The notes under the pieces are model-generated. The model saw only the letters and a list, made by a program, of their open reading frames with translations, had not been told where the DNA came from and ran no database searches. From Halichondria panicea (taxonomy: Eukaryota; Porifera; Demospongiae; Suberitida; Halichondriidae), in assembly GCF_963675165.1 (NCBI RefSeq), contig NC_087393.1:3539502-3603501 (forward strand): a stretch of 64,000 nucleotides of DNA, written 5' to 3'. A program made the position numbers and the translations under genes. Each line of letters opens with the position of its first letter. Position 1 is the stretch's first letter. Shown here piece by piece: positions 12,104 through 24,968 of this stretch.

Positions 12104-13124
12104 AAAACACAAATGGGATTTTGATGATACTATAGTATACGTACTGTATATGAACTGACAAATACATGTATATAAAGCTTGTATACTGAACCCTTGTATA
12201 CTATCAAACAATTTTGTAGCTGGAGTTTGTATAAAATCTGCGTTACTGTATTAATTTCTCAGTGTAAACTATAGATTTTGTTGCTCGGCCCAGATGCTCG
12301 CTTATGAAGTAAAAAATGCTAATGTATGATTTCACTTTCAAAATACGTTTGACCATTAATTAAATGACATGCATGAATTCAAAGCCTGATAAAAATCAAA
12401 GCCTGATAAAAACAACATTAATGAAAGGAGTTGTTGACCATGACTGAATTAATGTTTGAGTGGATCTAATCAGTGGGAAATTGACATCCATACAAGCGCA
12501 GCAATAGCCTCCTTTGTCTGCCTATTCATGATGCCATAGTAACAATCAGTGTGCAATATGGCTTCAAAGTCATTTTTGATTGTACATGTACTAATGAAAT
12601 GTGACCATGCTGTATAATTATTGTTGTAGCTACTCTTGCTACTATGCATTGCATTAACTTTAACTTTATGACACGTTCTGTTTTATGACATGTTTGATTG
12701 TCACACTACTCAGTACACAAAAACAGTTTATGTATAAGTGACAAAGAAGGCACTTACAGCATCAGTATTATAAGTTTAGAAAGCACTACAATCATTAATG
12801 GCCTACAGGAGGTCCGACATACGTGCACGAATCACTATACAAGTGCTAGTGCATTGGCCTAGATGTTATCACGTGATCGAAATGACTGAACTCGTAGTGA
12901 TTCGTGTAAGTACATTGTGCAGCTCATCATACTTTTGTTAATATGGGAATTTCCTGGACAGGCAATGAATAATGTGGCAGCCAGCCAAGTGTCGGTACAC
13001 AGGCATGTTATCAAATTACAGCTACTAGTACTGTGTACAGAGCAGTGTTCAGAGCAGTGTTTAGCTAGCTAGCTATAGACTGTTACAGCTATATCTATAC
13101 ACAGGGGTATAGAAAAACAGTATT
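12104..13124. other. Intergenic spacer with repeat end and copy B promoter
   Basis: AT-rich. At 12808-12833 is an aggaggtccgac-type repeat end whose inverse recurs near 17312-17345. From 12945 it becomes the 5' flank shared by CD225 copies B, C, D and F. Confidence 0.5.
12945..12954. promoter_or_regulatory. kappaB-like site upstream of CD225 copy B
   Basis: GGGAATTTCC fits the Rel/NF-kappaB consensus GGGRNWYYCC exactly. It lies 180 bp upstream of the exon-1 ATG at 13125 within a conserved 5' flank. Occupancy is inference. Confidence 0.5.
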
Positions 13125-15328
13125 ATGGCTGACCCAACAGAATACCAAGGTAAGTATACAACACACTATTACTGTATAAAGCAGCATGTCTACTTATAAT
13201 TATGCTTTCACATCAGTTGGCTGCACTTGCACTACAGGCATTCAATATTAACCTCATGGATTGTTACTGTCTCACTATGGCAGTTATTGACCTGTTATTT
13301 ATTTTGTTGAGATACCTCCTGCATGACAAACTGAAAGAATAACTATATATATATACATGTCTACATAAACAAAATGCAATTGTCATACTTCAAAGCAATC
13401 AAACTTCATTGATCTATACGCCCAGCTCCAGAACTAGACCAAGAGAAGGCAATGGATCAGTACCCACCAGAGACAGACAAGCAGCCCCTTATAGAAGCAG
13501 AGCCACCAAGGCCAATTCTAGCTCCTGAAGTGCACCCCCAGCCAAGATCACTGGCTCCCCCTGGCCCCCAGCAGTACCCCCCACAGTATGGACAAGGCCC
13601 ATTTGGCAATATCAATGTGAGTATCTTTAAGTTTCAAGCCAAGGAAACCAGGTGCATGCATGGGTTTCCAGACTAATTAATTACTGCTAACAGTATAATT
13701 ATGTGAATTAAGAGCTACTATTTCTAGACTGGAGGTACATTATAGCATACTGCTACTATAATTATCACCCACCACTATAATTATAATTATAGCAGTGCAT
13801 GGCTGCCAAAACTACATACGTCAAGTGTAATTATTATCCTATTTTAAAATTATACTTGCAGGCAAGGCAAACTAACACTACAGTGGTGGTTTCACAACAA
13901 CCGACAAGTGTTGTCTACCAACAAGATGTTCCAGCTTGGGTCGGGTCAGATTTGATTATTTACTTCTCAATATTCACCATGCTTTGTTGCGGATTACTGC
14001 CTGGAATTGTGGCCTTGATGCTCGCTTGGGAGGTGAGAAAATGCTACACTAAAACTAGTGTTCAAGCTGGCGCTGTGCTAATGCCTCTCGCCATGTTTTT
14101 GCTTTCGCTCAAAAGTATTAGAGTGTTATCTATAATGAATTTTATATTAAAGTTAGCTTATCTATATAAAGTCACTGAGAAGAAAAGACTTATTTACATG
14201 CATCTATTGTAAGTTATTATTTTTTGTATTATGTGGCTTACCAGGACATCAAGAAAGAAGAAAATTGATTCTTCCAGGATCTGTAGTTCAGTGTATATAA
14301 TATCTAAGAAGAAAAGACCTGTGTACATGCATATTGTTATCTATATTGTTATATGGTAGTGTTTTGTGGCTTACCAGGCCCTCAAGACAAAGATGATTCT
14401 GCCAGGAGGATCTGGATCTGGATCTTGGATATTATTTTCTCACACATGGGGAATGAGCGCGCATGCGCATTACATCCACAGGAATAATTAAAGGGTGTGT
14501 CCAAAGAGATCAATTTTACAAATGGCTACTGTACTGCTAGCTAGCTGTTTTAACAGATATTTTCTGAGTATTGTAGCTAACAAAAAGCTAGCGCTTTAGT
14601 GCAAGGCTAACTCATATGTTGAATAGAAAGTTTGTGCGGACAGATGATGCTATGAAAGATTCTGAAGAGACTGCAACAGCCTTCAATGTGAGTCAAACTA
14701 GCCATAACTCGAGAAAGAAGCTTTAGTTTGCTAATCCACGAATCAAAATCCAAGAGAACGTGGCTAGAAGCCTATAGAAGCTGTTAGTTTTCGTCGCATT
14801 GTAACCGTTGAGCAGTTATAGCTGGAATACACACACACACACACAGACAGACACACACACAGTCAGCTTTACCGTATCCCTCGTGCGGCTACGCCTCGAG
14901 GCATAATAAATGTATAGCCTGCACACACAGGCTTTTAGAGCATCACTTTTCTTGGCAAAACTATATTTTAATTAGATGACATTCTATGGTGAAAACCCAT
15001 TATACTGTGATATGTAGGGATTCCTTTCCTTACCATATTAGGTTGACTTATCAACATTTTGGGTGTACTCTAACTGGTAGTTGTCTAAACAGACGTAGAT
15101 TGCTGCGGTATAGAGATAATACCCCGAAGCAACCCCATACCACCCACCCACTACTCTAATTATATATAGGCTCGCAGCAAGAAGGAGATTGGACAAATTG
15201 AGGAGGCCAAATCCTGGTCTCTGGCTGCCATTGTCTGCAATGTACTCGCTGCTTTACTGGGTGTGGCTGCCATTGTGTCTGTCTCTGTGTACTACGGCGT
15301 CACAATCAGCAGTGTTTACATACGTTAA
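13125..15328 (+). CDS. CD225/dispanin (IFITM-like) membrane protein, copy B
   Basis: Four exons, 13125-13149, 13432-13616, 13862-14032 and 15170-15328, chain in phase and give 179 aa. The start MADPTEYQELDQEKAMDQYP is shared with other copies. The N-terminal half is cytosolic-type and Pro-rich, with an acidic dileucine signal (DKQPLI) and a PPxY motif (YPPQYG). Exon 3 encodes the first membrane segment (VPAWVGSDLIIYFSIFTMLC) with a dicysteine. Exon 4 encodes the charged loop ARSKKEIGQIEEAKSW and the second membrane segment (IVCNVLAALLGVAAI). This two-segment pattern with a conserved basic loop is the CD225 domain. Family members such as vertebrate IFITMs act at endosomal and plasma membranes. 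Intron 3 is enlarged by an inserted repeat (14047-14914). The function in this organism is not shown by sequence. Confidence 0.88.
14047..14914. mobile_element. Repeat insertion in intron 3 of copy B, ending in a CA-rich tail
   Basis: Copies C and E continue directly from the exon-3 donor to tatagcc..cacacaggct. Copy B has about 870 extra bases there, ending in acacacacac and cagacagacacac followed by cctcgtgcggctacgcctcg. A similar block (..agcctataaaagctcttatttgc.., then CA repeats) is at 50,500-50,640, so this is a dispersed element. Confidence 0.6.
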
Positions 15329-16756
15329 TAACGGAACTTTGCTGTCAGCTTGAACCTGAATAACCAATGTAGTATTTGTACTGAACCTTGCATGTATACT
15401 GTACTAGTGGCTATTAGCATTCCATATAAATATGTTTGTTGATTGTTAACACGATTAAGATACAAGATGTTCTATAGTTATATAATTATATACTTCATGT
15501 TTACATATAAATATGTTTATTGATTGTGCTATTCTCAAGATACAAGATATTGATGAGAACACTGAACAAATCTCCTACATTGCTCGGTGTATACACCTCA
15601 CTGCATGCATGCATGCTTGTACATACATGACTGCATGTGACGGTGTTACTGGCATATATATATATATATCAATCAAAACATTGCAATGTGAAATGTCAAA
15701 TTAAAATTGTTACCGCCCACTCAATATTTGTGACGTTTTCGTGTCATAACTTGTCATATTTGTCATTTCCTCTTCATAATAAATGATAAAAGAGTACTGC
15801 AGTGTAATTAGCAAACAAGGTAGCATATATAGATTCAAGTTAGCATCTATACCTTTCTTCTGCAGACCAGATTATACTTTAATCTTGGTTCCTAACTCAA
15901 AATACAATGAAAAAGAGAATAAACTAAGTCTGTAATCAGGTGTCAAGTGTCACTGTTCGGACTTTCATCCAGTCCATCAAGTCTACCAGCTATTCTCTCC
16001 ATTCATAATTACTCTACTCATCATCATATCCAATATATGTATGTTAACTATCTCTTGATGGATGTCAGTGTCGGTAAATCCCACCAGGAGAGAGTTTCTC
16101 AGGGGCTTTCTTCAGTTCCTGGGCACTGTCTTTGCTTTGCCTTGCTTGTCTTGGAAACTTGACATCAGCTCTATGTTACAGTAGTATACCTTGGCTGTTA
16201 CCTTGGCTGCTACTTGGGCTGATCTGTCATCCTCAGAAGGTATACTGTAGTCTAGCTGGCACAATAAACTTTAGCTAGCTCTACTTACATGCACTTATGC
16301 AAAATTAACGCTGCTTAACACTAACAGGAAACTAGGCAACCCACATTCATATGAATCCTTAGGAATTACTTGTGCTGCCTAGCACCGAACTAAAGGTAAA
16401 TACCCTTCCCACAAAAATTTATGATGTAAAGTGTGGGACAGTCCCTTTCCAATCACTGCAATTCAATGGTAAAACTGTCATCACTGTTATATTTCAAACC
16501 TGAAAAACACTGTATGCAGCTCATGTAGAAACTGCATGTGAGGTATCATTGGAAAGAGTAATAGCTAGATTATACAATAGAGAGCAAACTAGAATTATTT
16601 CTAGGTAAAATTCCTTCTTTTTTAGTGTTTAAAGTACAAATTGTGTGTTTTTGTCTCACTTTTTACTGCATTTGTATACTTGTAGATTAAATGTTTGATG
16701 ACAACTTTTACATATTTTTTACATTCATTTGACAAAATGTTTTGATATGATATATA

Positions 16757-16942
16757 TACATAGAATCATAATAGTCTGGAAAACAACTCTCGATAGGAAT
16801 AAAAGCATGTGGATGCAAGGTTTAGAAACCTTCCTATTATTACTTTCAGTACATAGAATCACAATAGTCTGGAAAACAACTCTCGATAGGAATAAAAGCA
16901 TGTGGATGCAAGGTTTAGAAACCTTCCTATTATTACTTTCAG
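16757..16942. repeat. Two adjacent copies of a ~92-bp unit
   Basis: The block beginning acatagaatca and containing caaggtttagaaaccttcct occurs twice head-to-tail with almost no differences. Single related copies occur near 19008-19075 and 25430-25510. Short ORFs read through it on both strands are artefacts of the repeat. Confidence 0.9.
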
Positions 16943-17570
16943 AATATATATACATGTCCATGGGAAACACACAAAACTTTTAGGATGATCCTATGCAGGT
17001 ATACAATCATCATAGCAACAATACAGGGTTAAGCAAAAATTCAATTCCTATAAGGAAGTCCTAGAAAGAAACTACACCTGAGATATACTAATTCATTTGT
17101 CATTTATTGAGAAGGCAAGTTAACGCTGTAGAGCGGTGACTGAGTGGAGAAAAAAATCCAGGTTATTGTGATGCCTTACTCCACTTCCAAAATTCCGTTG
17201 ACCATAATTATTAGAATAAACTATCAAATGTCTGGGTGGATCCGATCATGCATGCAGTGGGAAATTGACATCCATAAAAGTGCATCAATGCACTGAACAT
17301 GTATAGTGATTTGTGCACGCATATCGGACCTCCTGTGGGCTACATGTACATGCACTATTATACCATAATTATAAAAAAAGAGGGCTAGGGCGCATGCAAA
17401 AGAAAAATCCCCAACGTGGTCGAATGAATGTGCATAGAAATGTCTATTTTTAGCACTTCATGCAAATTCTCATTCATCTGCCCACATGGTGAATTCTGCT
17501 CGCCACGTGTACTAGAGTGAGTTGCATGCATGCCCTCTCTTCTTTTATACGCCCTTGATTATTGATACTG

Positions 17571-17580
17571 TGGAATTTCC
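17571..17580. promoter_or_regulatory. Near-consensus kappaB-like site upstream of copy C
   Basis: TGGAATTTCC at the position equivalent to the GGGAATTTCC of copy B, one base off consensus, in the shared 5' flank. This copy has also lost its exon-1 ATG. Confidence 0.35.
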
Positions 17581-17942
17581 TGGATAGGCAATGAATAATG
17601 TGGAAGCCAGCCAAGTGTCAGTACACATGCATGCTATCAAATTACAGCTGCTTTGTACAGAGCAGTGTTTAGCTAGCTATAGACTGTTATAGCTTTAGCT
17701 TTACAGGGGTATAGAAGACAGTATACAGTTGACCCAACAGAATACCAAGGTAAGGTACAAAACACACACATCTTACTGTATAAAGCAGCATGTCTACTTA
17801 AACATCAGTTGGCTAGCTGCTACCTGACAAACTGTATATATATATGTCTACATAATCAAAATTGCTATTGTCATGCATGCTTTAAAAGCAAGCTTTATTG
17901 CTCAATATTCCCAGCTCCAGAACTATAGACCAAGAGAAAGCA

Positions 17943-18829
17943 ATGGATCAGTACCCACCAGAGACAGAAAAGCAGCCCCTTATAGGAGCAGTGCCACCGA
18001 GGCCAATGCTAGCTCCTGAAGTGCATCCCCAGCCAAGATCACCGGCCTCCCAGCAGTACCCCCCACAGTATGGACAAGGCCCATTTGGCAATATCAATGT
18101 AAGTATAAGTTTTTAGCCGAAGCTACATACATCAATGTATATTATTATTATCTTATTTCATATACTTGCAGGCAAGGCAAACTAACACTACAGTGGTGGT
18201 TTCACAACAACCGACAAGTGTTGTCTACCAACAAGATGTTCCAGCTTGGGTCGGGTCAGATTTGATTATTTACTTCTCAATATTCACCATGCTTTGTTGC
18301 GGATTACTGCCTGGAATTGTGGCCTTGATGCTCGCTTGGGAGGTGAGAAAATGCTACATTTATAGCCATGCACACAGGCTTTATGGCATAACTTTTTTGG
18401 CAGATGACATTCTATGGTGAAAACCCTACATGTATGTAGGGATTCCTTTCTTTACCATATTAGGTTGGCTTATCAACATTTTGGGTGTACTCTAACTGGT
18501 AGTTGTCCAAACATATGTAGATTGCTGTGGTATAGAGATAATATCCCGAAGCAACCCCATTAAATCTGCAATGCAGCAATATCTTTTACATATAGAGGGG
18601 TGATTAAAATAAACGTACGCAAACCTATGAACACAAACAACCACCCACCCACCACTATAATTATATATAGGCTCGCAGCAAGAAGGATATTGGACGAATT
18701 GAGGAGGCCAAATCCTGGTCCCTGGCCGCCATTCTCTGCAATATACTCGCTACTCTACTGGGTGTAGCTGCCATTGTGACTGTTTCTGTGTACTACGGCA
18801 CACTCAGTGTAGTTTATTATAATAACTGA
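17943..18829 (+). CDS. CD225/dispanin membrane protein, copy C (shortened N-terminus)
   Basis: Exons 17921-18098 (coding from ATG 17943), 18172-18342 and 18671-18829 give 161 aa. The exon-1 equivalent near 17725-17750 has lost its ATG (cagttgacc in place of atggctgacc). Exon 2 carries a 2-bp insertion (aactatagacc for aactagacc) that would break the frame. The downstream Met of MDQYPPETEKQPLIG restores a complete protein. PPxY (PPQY) and dileucine (EKQPLI) motifs remain. Exon 3 is identical at all 171 positions to exon 3 of copy B. The C-terminal segment is ARSKKDIGRIEEAKSW, then a membrane helix ending VVYYNN. It is translatable if the internal Met is used; otherwise a young pseudogene. Confidence 0.75.
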
Positions 18830-21350
18830 AAAAATGGGACTTTGCTGTCAGCTCGAACCTATGTCGTATTTGTACTGAATTTTGCATGTATATATACTGT
18901 GGCTATTATAAATATGTTTGTTGATTGTACTATTCTCAACACAATTAAGATGTTGTTAGTTTGATGAGGAAACATGAAAACATTGAACAGATTTCCTACA
19001 TTGATCGATAGGAATAAAAGCATGTGGATGCAAGGTTTAATGACAATAGAAACTTTCCTATTATTAGCCCATTACTTTTGGAATATATATTATACATGTC
19101 CATGAGAAACACACGAAACTTTTAGGACAATCCTATGCAGGTATAAACTATATACAAACATCATAGCAACAATACAGGGTTAAGCAAAAATTCAATTCCT
19201 AGCAACCAATTACGAAAATTACTAATCCGAGGCGCGTGGGCGGCCACGGGTTATAGCAGTTGTTTGGTTTGTTTGTCTATTTGTTTGTAATATCTGAGTC
19301 TACCTCATCTAGATATCACGGAATCTATTGTCTAGCCTTAGAAACAACTTTCACCATGTGATATACTCAGAGTGTTAGCGACACTACTGTTGAGTTGGCT
19401 AAAGGCAACATCTTCTTGGTTATCCATTAGCAGAGCTCACACAATAAGTGCTATTATGAGGCCACTTTTGTTATCGTGAACTTATCATAGCACTGCGTTT
19501 ACAGCATAGATAACCTCCAAGCCTCCACACAAGTTATTATAGTTATAGTGTCAGATTTTGGTGCTAAATTTAAGACTGTTGTCGAATAAGAACGAGCAAA
19601 AGCTAAGACGCTTGAACTTGCACATCGGCTGCATGACTGCCTAGGCTATAGCTACATGCGGCCTTCATTTGACTTTACCAGGAACAATGGTCCCTAAAGT
19701 AGAAAGCTAGAATTGTGGTTTTGTTGCTTCTTTAGTCCTAAAACATATCAGGAGCCATAATTACATCTAAAACTCCATTGCTTTGATGTGATCCTAGTCC
19801 ATAGTGCATGCCTCAGACATGCATGCACCCACTAAAACTCAGTACTCAGCACGCCTTTAATTTTATTGCTTCTGTTACTTGCACAGCCAGCGTCCATGCT
19901 CATGCATACATAAATATATATCTGCATTTAGTGTGTAACACTCTTCCGGTTTTTATCGGTTCATATCAACAGCCGAGGGTTAGCACTTCAGTGCTCTAGT
20001 TATCCTAGTTTAGCCCACTTGAAAAATAATGTGACACATAAAATCTTTGAACGTTGCAGATTTATCAAATTCTATACTTCTAAGTAGGTGTACATTCCAG
20101 TTAGCAAGTGATGCATGCAGTGATTAAAAGTGAACAAAATAGCAGATAGGATATGCGGAAACTATGCTAAGGGCGGGAAATGGCTGTATACTCTACACTC
20201 TACACTCTAATAATAACTGTATAATACTGTGCATCTTGTACAACACGGCTATAAGAATAGATGTTTGTGTAGCCTTCGCCAAGGTACACAATATCTCTAA
20301 GTAAGCAAATGGATTAAGCTGCATGGAATGAATGGCTATAATTTTATGATTTGTGACATCCAGCACAAGATTCTCGTGACATACCTCTACTAAACTTTGT
20401 GAGAACATCGAACAAAAATTAAATCTGATTCAGGCCATCACTACTAGTTACAAGTTCAACTGCTGTAGAGCGATGACTGAGTGGAGAGCCTTAGTGGGAG
20501 AAAAGAAATCCAGGTTATCGTGATGCCTTACTCCACTTCCTTCCAAGTGTGGTGAGCAAACTAAACCAGACTGGAGGCATGCTGAAACATTTGAGAACAG
20601 GTAGTGGTACTACAGATATATGCACTGTGGATTAGGATCCCAGAGTCAGCTATTAACAGAGACACTGGCTAAGCAGGAGCTATAATTCTAGCTTTCTACT
20701 TTAGTGACCCTGTTCCATTGTTCTACAGTACAGCTTTTTATTGCAGTGACCCTGTTCCATCATAGATTGTTCCTGGTACAGGATCACTTCAGTTGTAAAT
20801 AACCCATGTGCCAAGTTCTGTTCAAGCTACATTTTGCTCGCTTTTATTAGACAACGAAGCTTTAACACCGAAAGCTGCCACTATTAGTCTCACGTTACTT
20901 TCCAATACACATTATACCTACCTTCGACACTCTCTCTCTATTATATAATTATACTCTTGATAACATTGACGATGATTATCGCCTTTCCTTTTTATAGCTT
21001 GTACCTGAAGTGGTTGCGGTTACAATAGTGATGTAAGTCTGGCAATATGCCTCCTGTGCACAGTCTATTGGAGTTACGGTGACTCCTCCTAATGAACTCT
21101 CTTGTGTGTGCATACTTCTGTTAACATGGGAATTTCCTCTTGGACATGAGGCAATGAATAATGTGGCAGCCAGCCAAGTGTCAGTACACATGTTACTACT
21201 GGGCATGCAGGCAATGAATATTGTGGCAGCCACTAGAAAAGTGTCGGTACTTTCAATGTTCAATCGAATTGTGTGCAGAGCAATGTTTAGCTGGCTTTAG
21301 ACTGTTACAGTTTTACAGCTATACATAGGAGTATAGAAGACAGTAAGTAT
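18830..21350. other. Intergenic region between copies C and D
   Basis: Holds a dispersed repeat at about 19225-20000 (ccgaggcgcgtgggcggcc at one end, cagccgagggttagcac at the other; relatives at 33030-33640, 28345-28410 and 40970-41070). It also holds a block at 20185-20560 duplicated at 28655-29030, and the copy D 5' flank from 21128. The flank includes an internal duplication of ggcaatgaata.tgtggcagcc. Confidence 0.55.
21128..21137. promoter_or_regulatory. kappaB-like site upstream of copy D
   Basis: Exact GGGAATTTCC, 223 bp upstream of the exon-1 ATG at 21351. The spacing is longer than in copy B because the flank carries an internal duplication. Confidence 0.5.
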
Positions 21351-24300
21351 ATGACTGACCCAACAGATTATCAAGGTAGGTATAAAACACACAAATCTTA
21401 TTGTCAAAATAATTCTGAAGCATAAATTAGCATGTCTATAAACCGCATAGCAAGAAATTTTCGAGGGGGCTTTTTTGTGGGTTAACAATCCTACACGAAA
21501 ATGATTCCACAAAAATTGTTCTTTAAGTGTGTGCATGTGTGTATGCATGCGCATGGTGTGTGAATGTGTGTGAAGATGATGGTGTATAGAATAAACAGAG
21601 GGCATACGTTGCAACTACTTTCGCAGCTCTCCACACAGTCAGTATCAGAATTATCCGCTATAACGTGCAAAGATTTAAGGTGTGGTCTGTGAGTGCTTCC
21701 AGTAAACAGTCACCCATGAAATTGACGAAAAGCTTTTTTAGAGGTCATTCCACGAAATTGAAGGACCTCGAAAATTTCGCGCTATAGGGTACTTATAATT
21801 ATACTTTCACATCATTTGGCTGCACTACCTGACAAACTGAAAAAATAACTGTATACATGCATGCATGTCTACATGGTCAAAATGCCATTGTCATGTTTTA
21901 AAAGCAATCAAGCTTCATTGCTCTATATGCCCATTTCCAGAACTAGACCAAGAGAAGGCAATGGATCAGTCCCCACCAGAGACAGACAAGCAGCCCCTTA
22001 TAGGAGCAGAGCCACCAAGGCCAATGCTAGCTCCTGAAGTGCACCTCCAGCCAAGATCACTGGCTCCCCCAGGCCCTCAGCAGTACCCCCCACAATATGA
22101 ACAAGCCCCATTCGGGACTCTGAATGCGAGTATCTTCAAGTTTCAAGCCGAGGAAACTAGGGTATAGAGAAGCCTCTTTTCTGCTTTCCAGACTAATTAA
22201 TGAACCATACAGAATTACAAACAAAAATTACTGCGTTTACTTTAGTATGTGAATTAAGAGCTATTCTAGACTGGAGATATATCATAGCTTTTTTAAGCAT
22301 GCACTACTAGTATACTACATGAATGGCTATACATAGATTAAAAAAAAAATTTTTTTTTCGAACAATTAGTATGCTTATCATAATTATACTTGCAGGCAAG
22401 GCAAACTAACACTACTGTGGTGGTTACACAACCAACAAGTGTTATCTACCAACAAAATGTTCCAGCTTGGATCGGGTCAGATTTGCTTATTTACTTATCA
22501 ATATTCATCATGCTTTGTTGCGGATTACTGCCTGGATTTGTGGCCTTGGTTTTCGCTTGGGAGGTGAGAAAATGTTACAGTAAATATATTTATAGCCATA
22601 CACACAGGCTTTTATAGCATCATTTTTAAGGTGGACTTGCAAAATTAGCTTTATTTTAAGATGACATTCTATGGTGAAAACCCATTTATATGACTGTGCA
22701 TGTATATGGAGATGCCTTTTAGTACCAATATTATTAGGTTGGCTATCAAAAAGTTTAGGTGTACTTTTCAGGGTTCTCCCCAGAAAGTTTTGTCAGAGTG
22801 GTGTTGTGCAGCGTGTGTAGCCAAAAGAGATCAACATGTCAGTCTGAATCACTCTTGATGCATTTCACACCAAATTTTTCTGTCAATAATAATTATTCTA
22901 TTTTTGAATCTTGTTTTTAGTTCAGCATGGCATCATGGTCTTCTGGGCACTAAAGTTCATCTTCTGAGGAGTTTAGGGGGTGCTTCCCTAGTGAAAAGCT
23001 GCAGCTTGAACTTAGAAAGAGAACAGTGACAGAAGCTTTGTCTGCTTATCTATCAATCTGCCACATGGCATAAGTAGCCCCACCTACAAATAATTCCGAG
23101 CGAAGTGAGGTTATGTTTGGGTCCTATTCCGAGATTTTCCGTGGCAGCAGTGGTGGATGACATCGAGGCAAAAGGAGCTTTACCTGGACTGCTGGTGAAC
23201 ATGTAGACTTTGATACTTGGCGTGGAGTCTTGGCAGATGCTGAGGGATGTCGGCTCAAAGTCTTAGGCCTCAGCTACAGCCAGGAGTAGCTAAACCGGAG
23301 CCTGGATGGACAGTTGAACTTAAATCTAGCTTTCTTGTGTGTCGATCATTATGACGTCTTTACCAGATTGAATGCACATAGACCTAGCTTTCTTATGTGA
23401 CGATTATTAGGTCCAGATTTACTTTGATATTTGATTTTACTGAGCCAAGAGTAGATAATACTCTTATCTACTCTTGACTGAGCGAGGATTTATTGCATTT
23501 AACGTACCCCTAGTAATTATTGCTGGGCTTCTATTGAAACAGCTAGTAGCTAGCAGCTGAGTTTAGTATAGCTAGCTAGCTATGAGCTAGCTGCTGATAG
23601 CTGCCTCAGAGTGGCGCTGCGCAACTCTAATATACGCTTTAGGGAGAACGCTGCTTTTAACGGTAGTTGTCTAAACAGAGATTACTGTCTTAACTGTGGT
23701 AGAGATAATATCCTGAAGCAACCCATTACAGCTGTTTGCGTAGACCTTGCAAAATACTAAATCATTCACTGCATTACCACAAAACCATCATACAATGTTG
23801 CTATGCAGTATTAGATACGTGTGTACATGTAAATAAAAAGTGAGCAATGATGGCTTCTAAAACTAGACTATGGAAACTCATAGAACCGGGGAGGATTTGA
23901 TGTAGAAAATGGTCTACCAACGCCTTATGCTGAGACTTGCATGCTGTACAAAAAATAGTTACGCTAAAGAACCTGCAGATGGCTGACTCGCTCACTGCAG
24001 TATACCGGTTTTTGACCAACAAGTCCAAACGTATAAGCAACAGGTTTTCCAAAACAATCTTTTGTGATCTGTCAGTGTTTGAGGTCCTTTGCAGTACTTT
24101 GTACCAGTTTTTTCAGCCTGAAACTTCTTCACACTGCTTTCCATACATGCAGTGGACAGATTAGTAGCTATAATTAATCAGGTATGCAAGTCCCAGCCCA
24201 TTCTCCACTTCAAATCCTCACCATAATTTGTACCACTTTATAGCGGGTAATTTTCGCCGGTATAATTTTTTCTTGTAGATTAGCCATTTTGTTATTAGCA

Positions 24301-24968
24301 AAAAGTACCTGTTACAGTAGAACCTCGATTATCCGAAACCTCGATTATCCGGCTTGGCAGTTTTCTTTTTAATCAGATTAAACAATTCAGAAAATGGGCG
24401 TGTCCCTCAAATGCGCATGCGCGTTGCAGCTGTTACCATGGAGACATGCCTGCTTATCTTCTGCGCATGCACAGACAACCATGTGGCACTGCTGTTTATC
24501 AATAAAGTGGGTGGATTAAGGCGTGGTTTATCTATTCGATTATCCGGCATATTCACTTATCCAGCCTCCTTCTGGAACCAAGGTGTCCGGATAATTGAGG
24601 TTCTACTGTATACAAGTTCTAGAAGCCATCATCGCTCAGGACTACATGTTGTTAGCATAGACATTGTATATGGTGATTTTGTGGTAATGTAGTGAGCTGT
24701 TAAAATCTATGCAAACAGCTGTAGTCTAAAAAGCAATGCAGCAATTTCCTTCACGTATATAGAAGGGTGATTGGAACAAACCAATGCAAACTTTAAAAAC
24801 AAACAAACAACCACTCACACCACACTATAATTATAGGCTCGCAACAAGAAGGAGATTGGACGAATTAAGGAGGCCAAATCTTGGACACTGGCTGCCATTG
24901 TCTGCAATGTACTCACTGCTCTACTGGGTGTGGCTGCCATTGTGTTTGTCTACAGATGTTATAACTGA
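21351..24968 (+). CDS. CD225/dispanin membrane protein, copy D
   Basis: Exons 21351-21375, 21941-22125, 22396-22563 and 24837-24968 give 169 aa. The start is MTDPTDYQELDQEKAMDQSP. Exon 2 ends AAT followed by GCGAGT, where the sisters have GTGAGT, so intron 2 would be a GC-AG intron. The dileucine (DKQPLI) and PPxY (PPQY) motifs are kept. The first membrane segment has the dicysteine (LCCGLLPGF). The loop is ARNKKEIGRIKEAKSW and the tail ends abruptly with FVYRCYN. Intron 3 is about 2.3 kb because of two insertions: an element at 22769-23653 and a pogo-like MITE at 24315-24608. Both leave the coding exons intact. Confidence 0.82.
22769..23653. mobile_element. ~885-bp insertion with short imperfect inverted ends (hAT-like?)
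   Basis: Compared with introns of copies B, C and E, extra DNA sits precisely between gtgtact and aac.ggtagttgtc. Its ends are CAGGGTTCTCCC and GGGAGAACGCTG, inverted apart from one base, flanked by CTTTT on both sides. CAG...CTG ends recall hAT elements, but an 8-bp target duplication is not visible. No transposase ORF. Confidence 0.5.
24315..24608. mobile_element. pogo-like MITE, 294 bp
   Basis: Ends CAGTAGAACCTCGATTATCC and its inverted form ..ATAATTGAGGTTCTACTG, with TA on both sides as expected for Tc1/mariner/pogo insertion. The interior matches the element at 52788-53048. No coding capacity. Confidence 0.85.

Larger units (their letters stand above)
15329..17942. other. Intergenic region between copies B and C
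   Basis: Mostly AT-rich, without a supported gene. It contains the direct duplication at 16757-16942, part of a MITE family near 17345-17570 (..atgccctctcttctttt..cgccctt) and the copy C 5' flank from 17571. Confidence 0.5.

Noticed and set aside
16725..16983. 84-aa and 81-aa ORFs on both strands
   Set aside because: They arise from reading through the direct duplication at 16757-16942.
24354..24692. 112-aa ORF on the plus strand, with a relative at 52811-53122
   Set aside because: It lies within the pogo-like MITEs and reads through their non-coding interior and ends.
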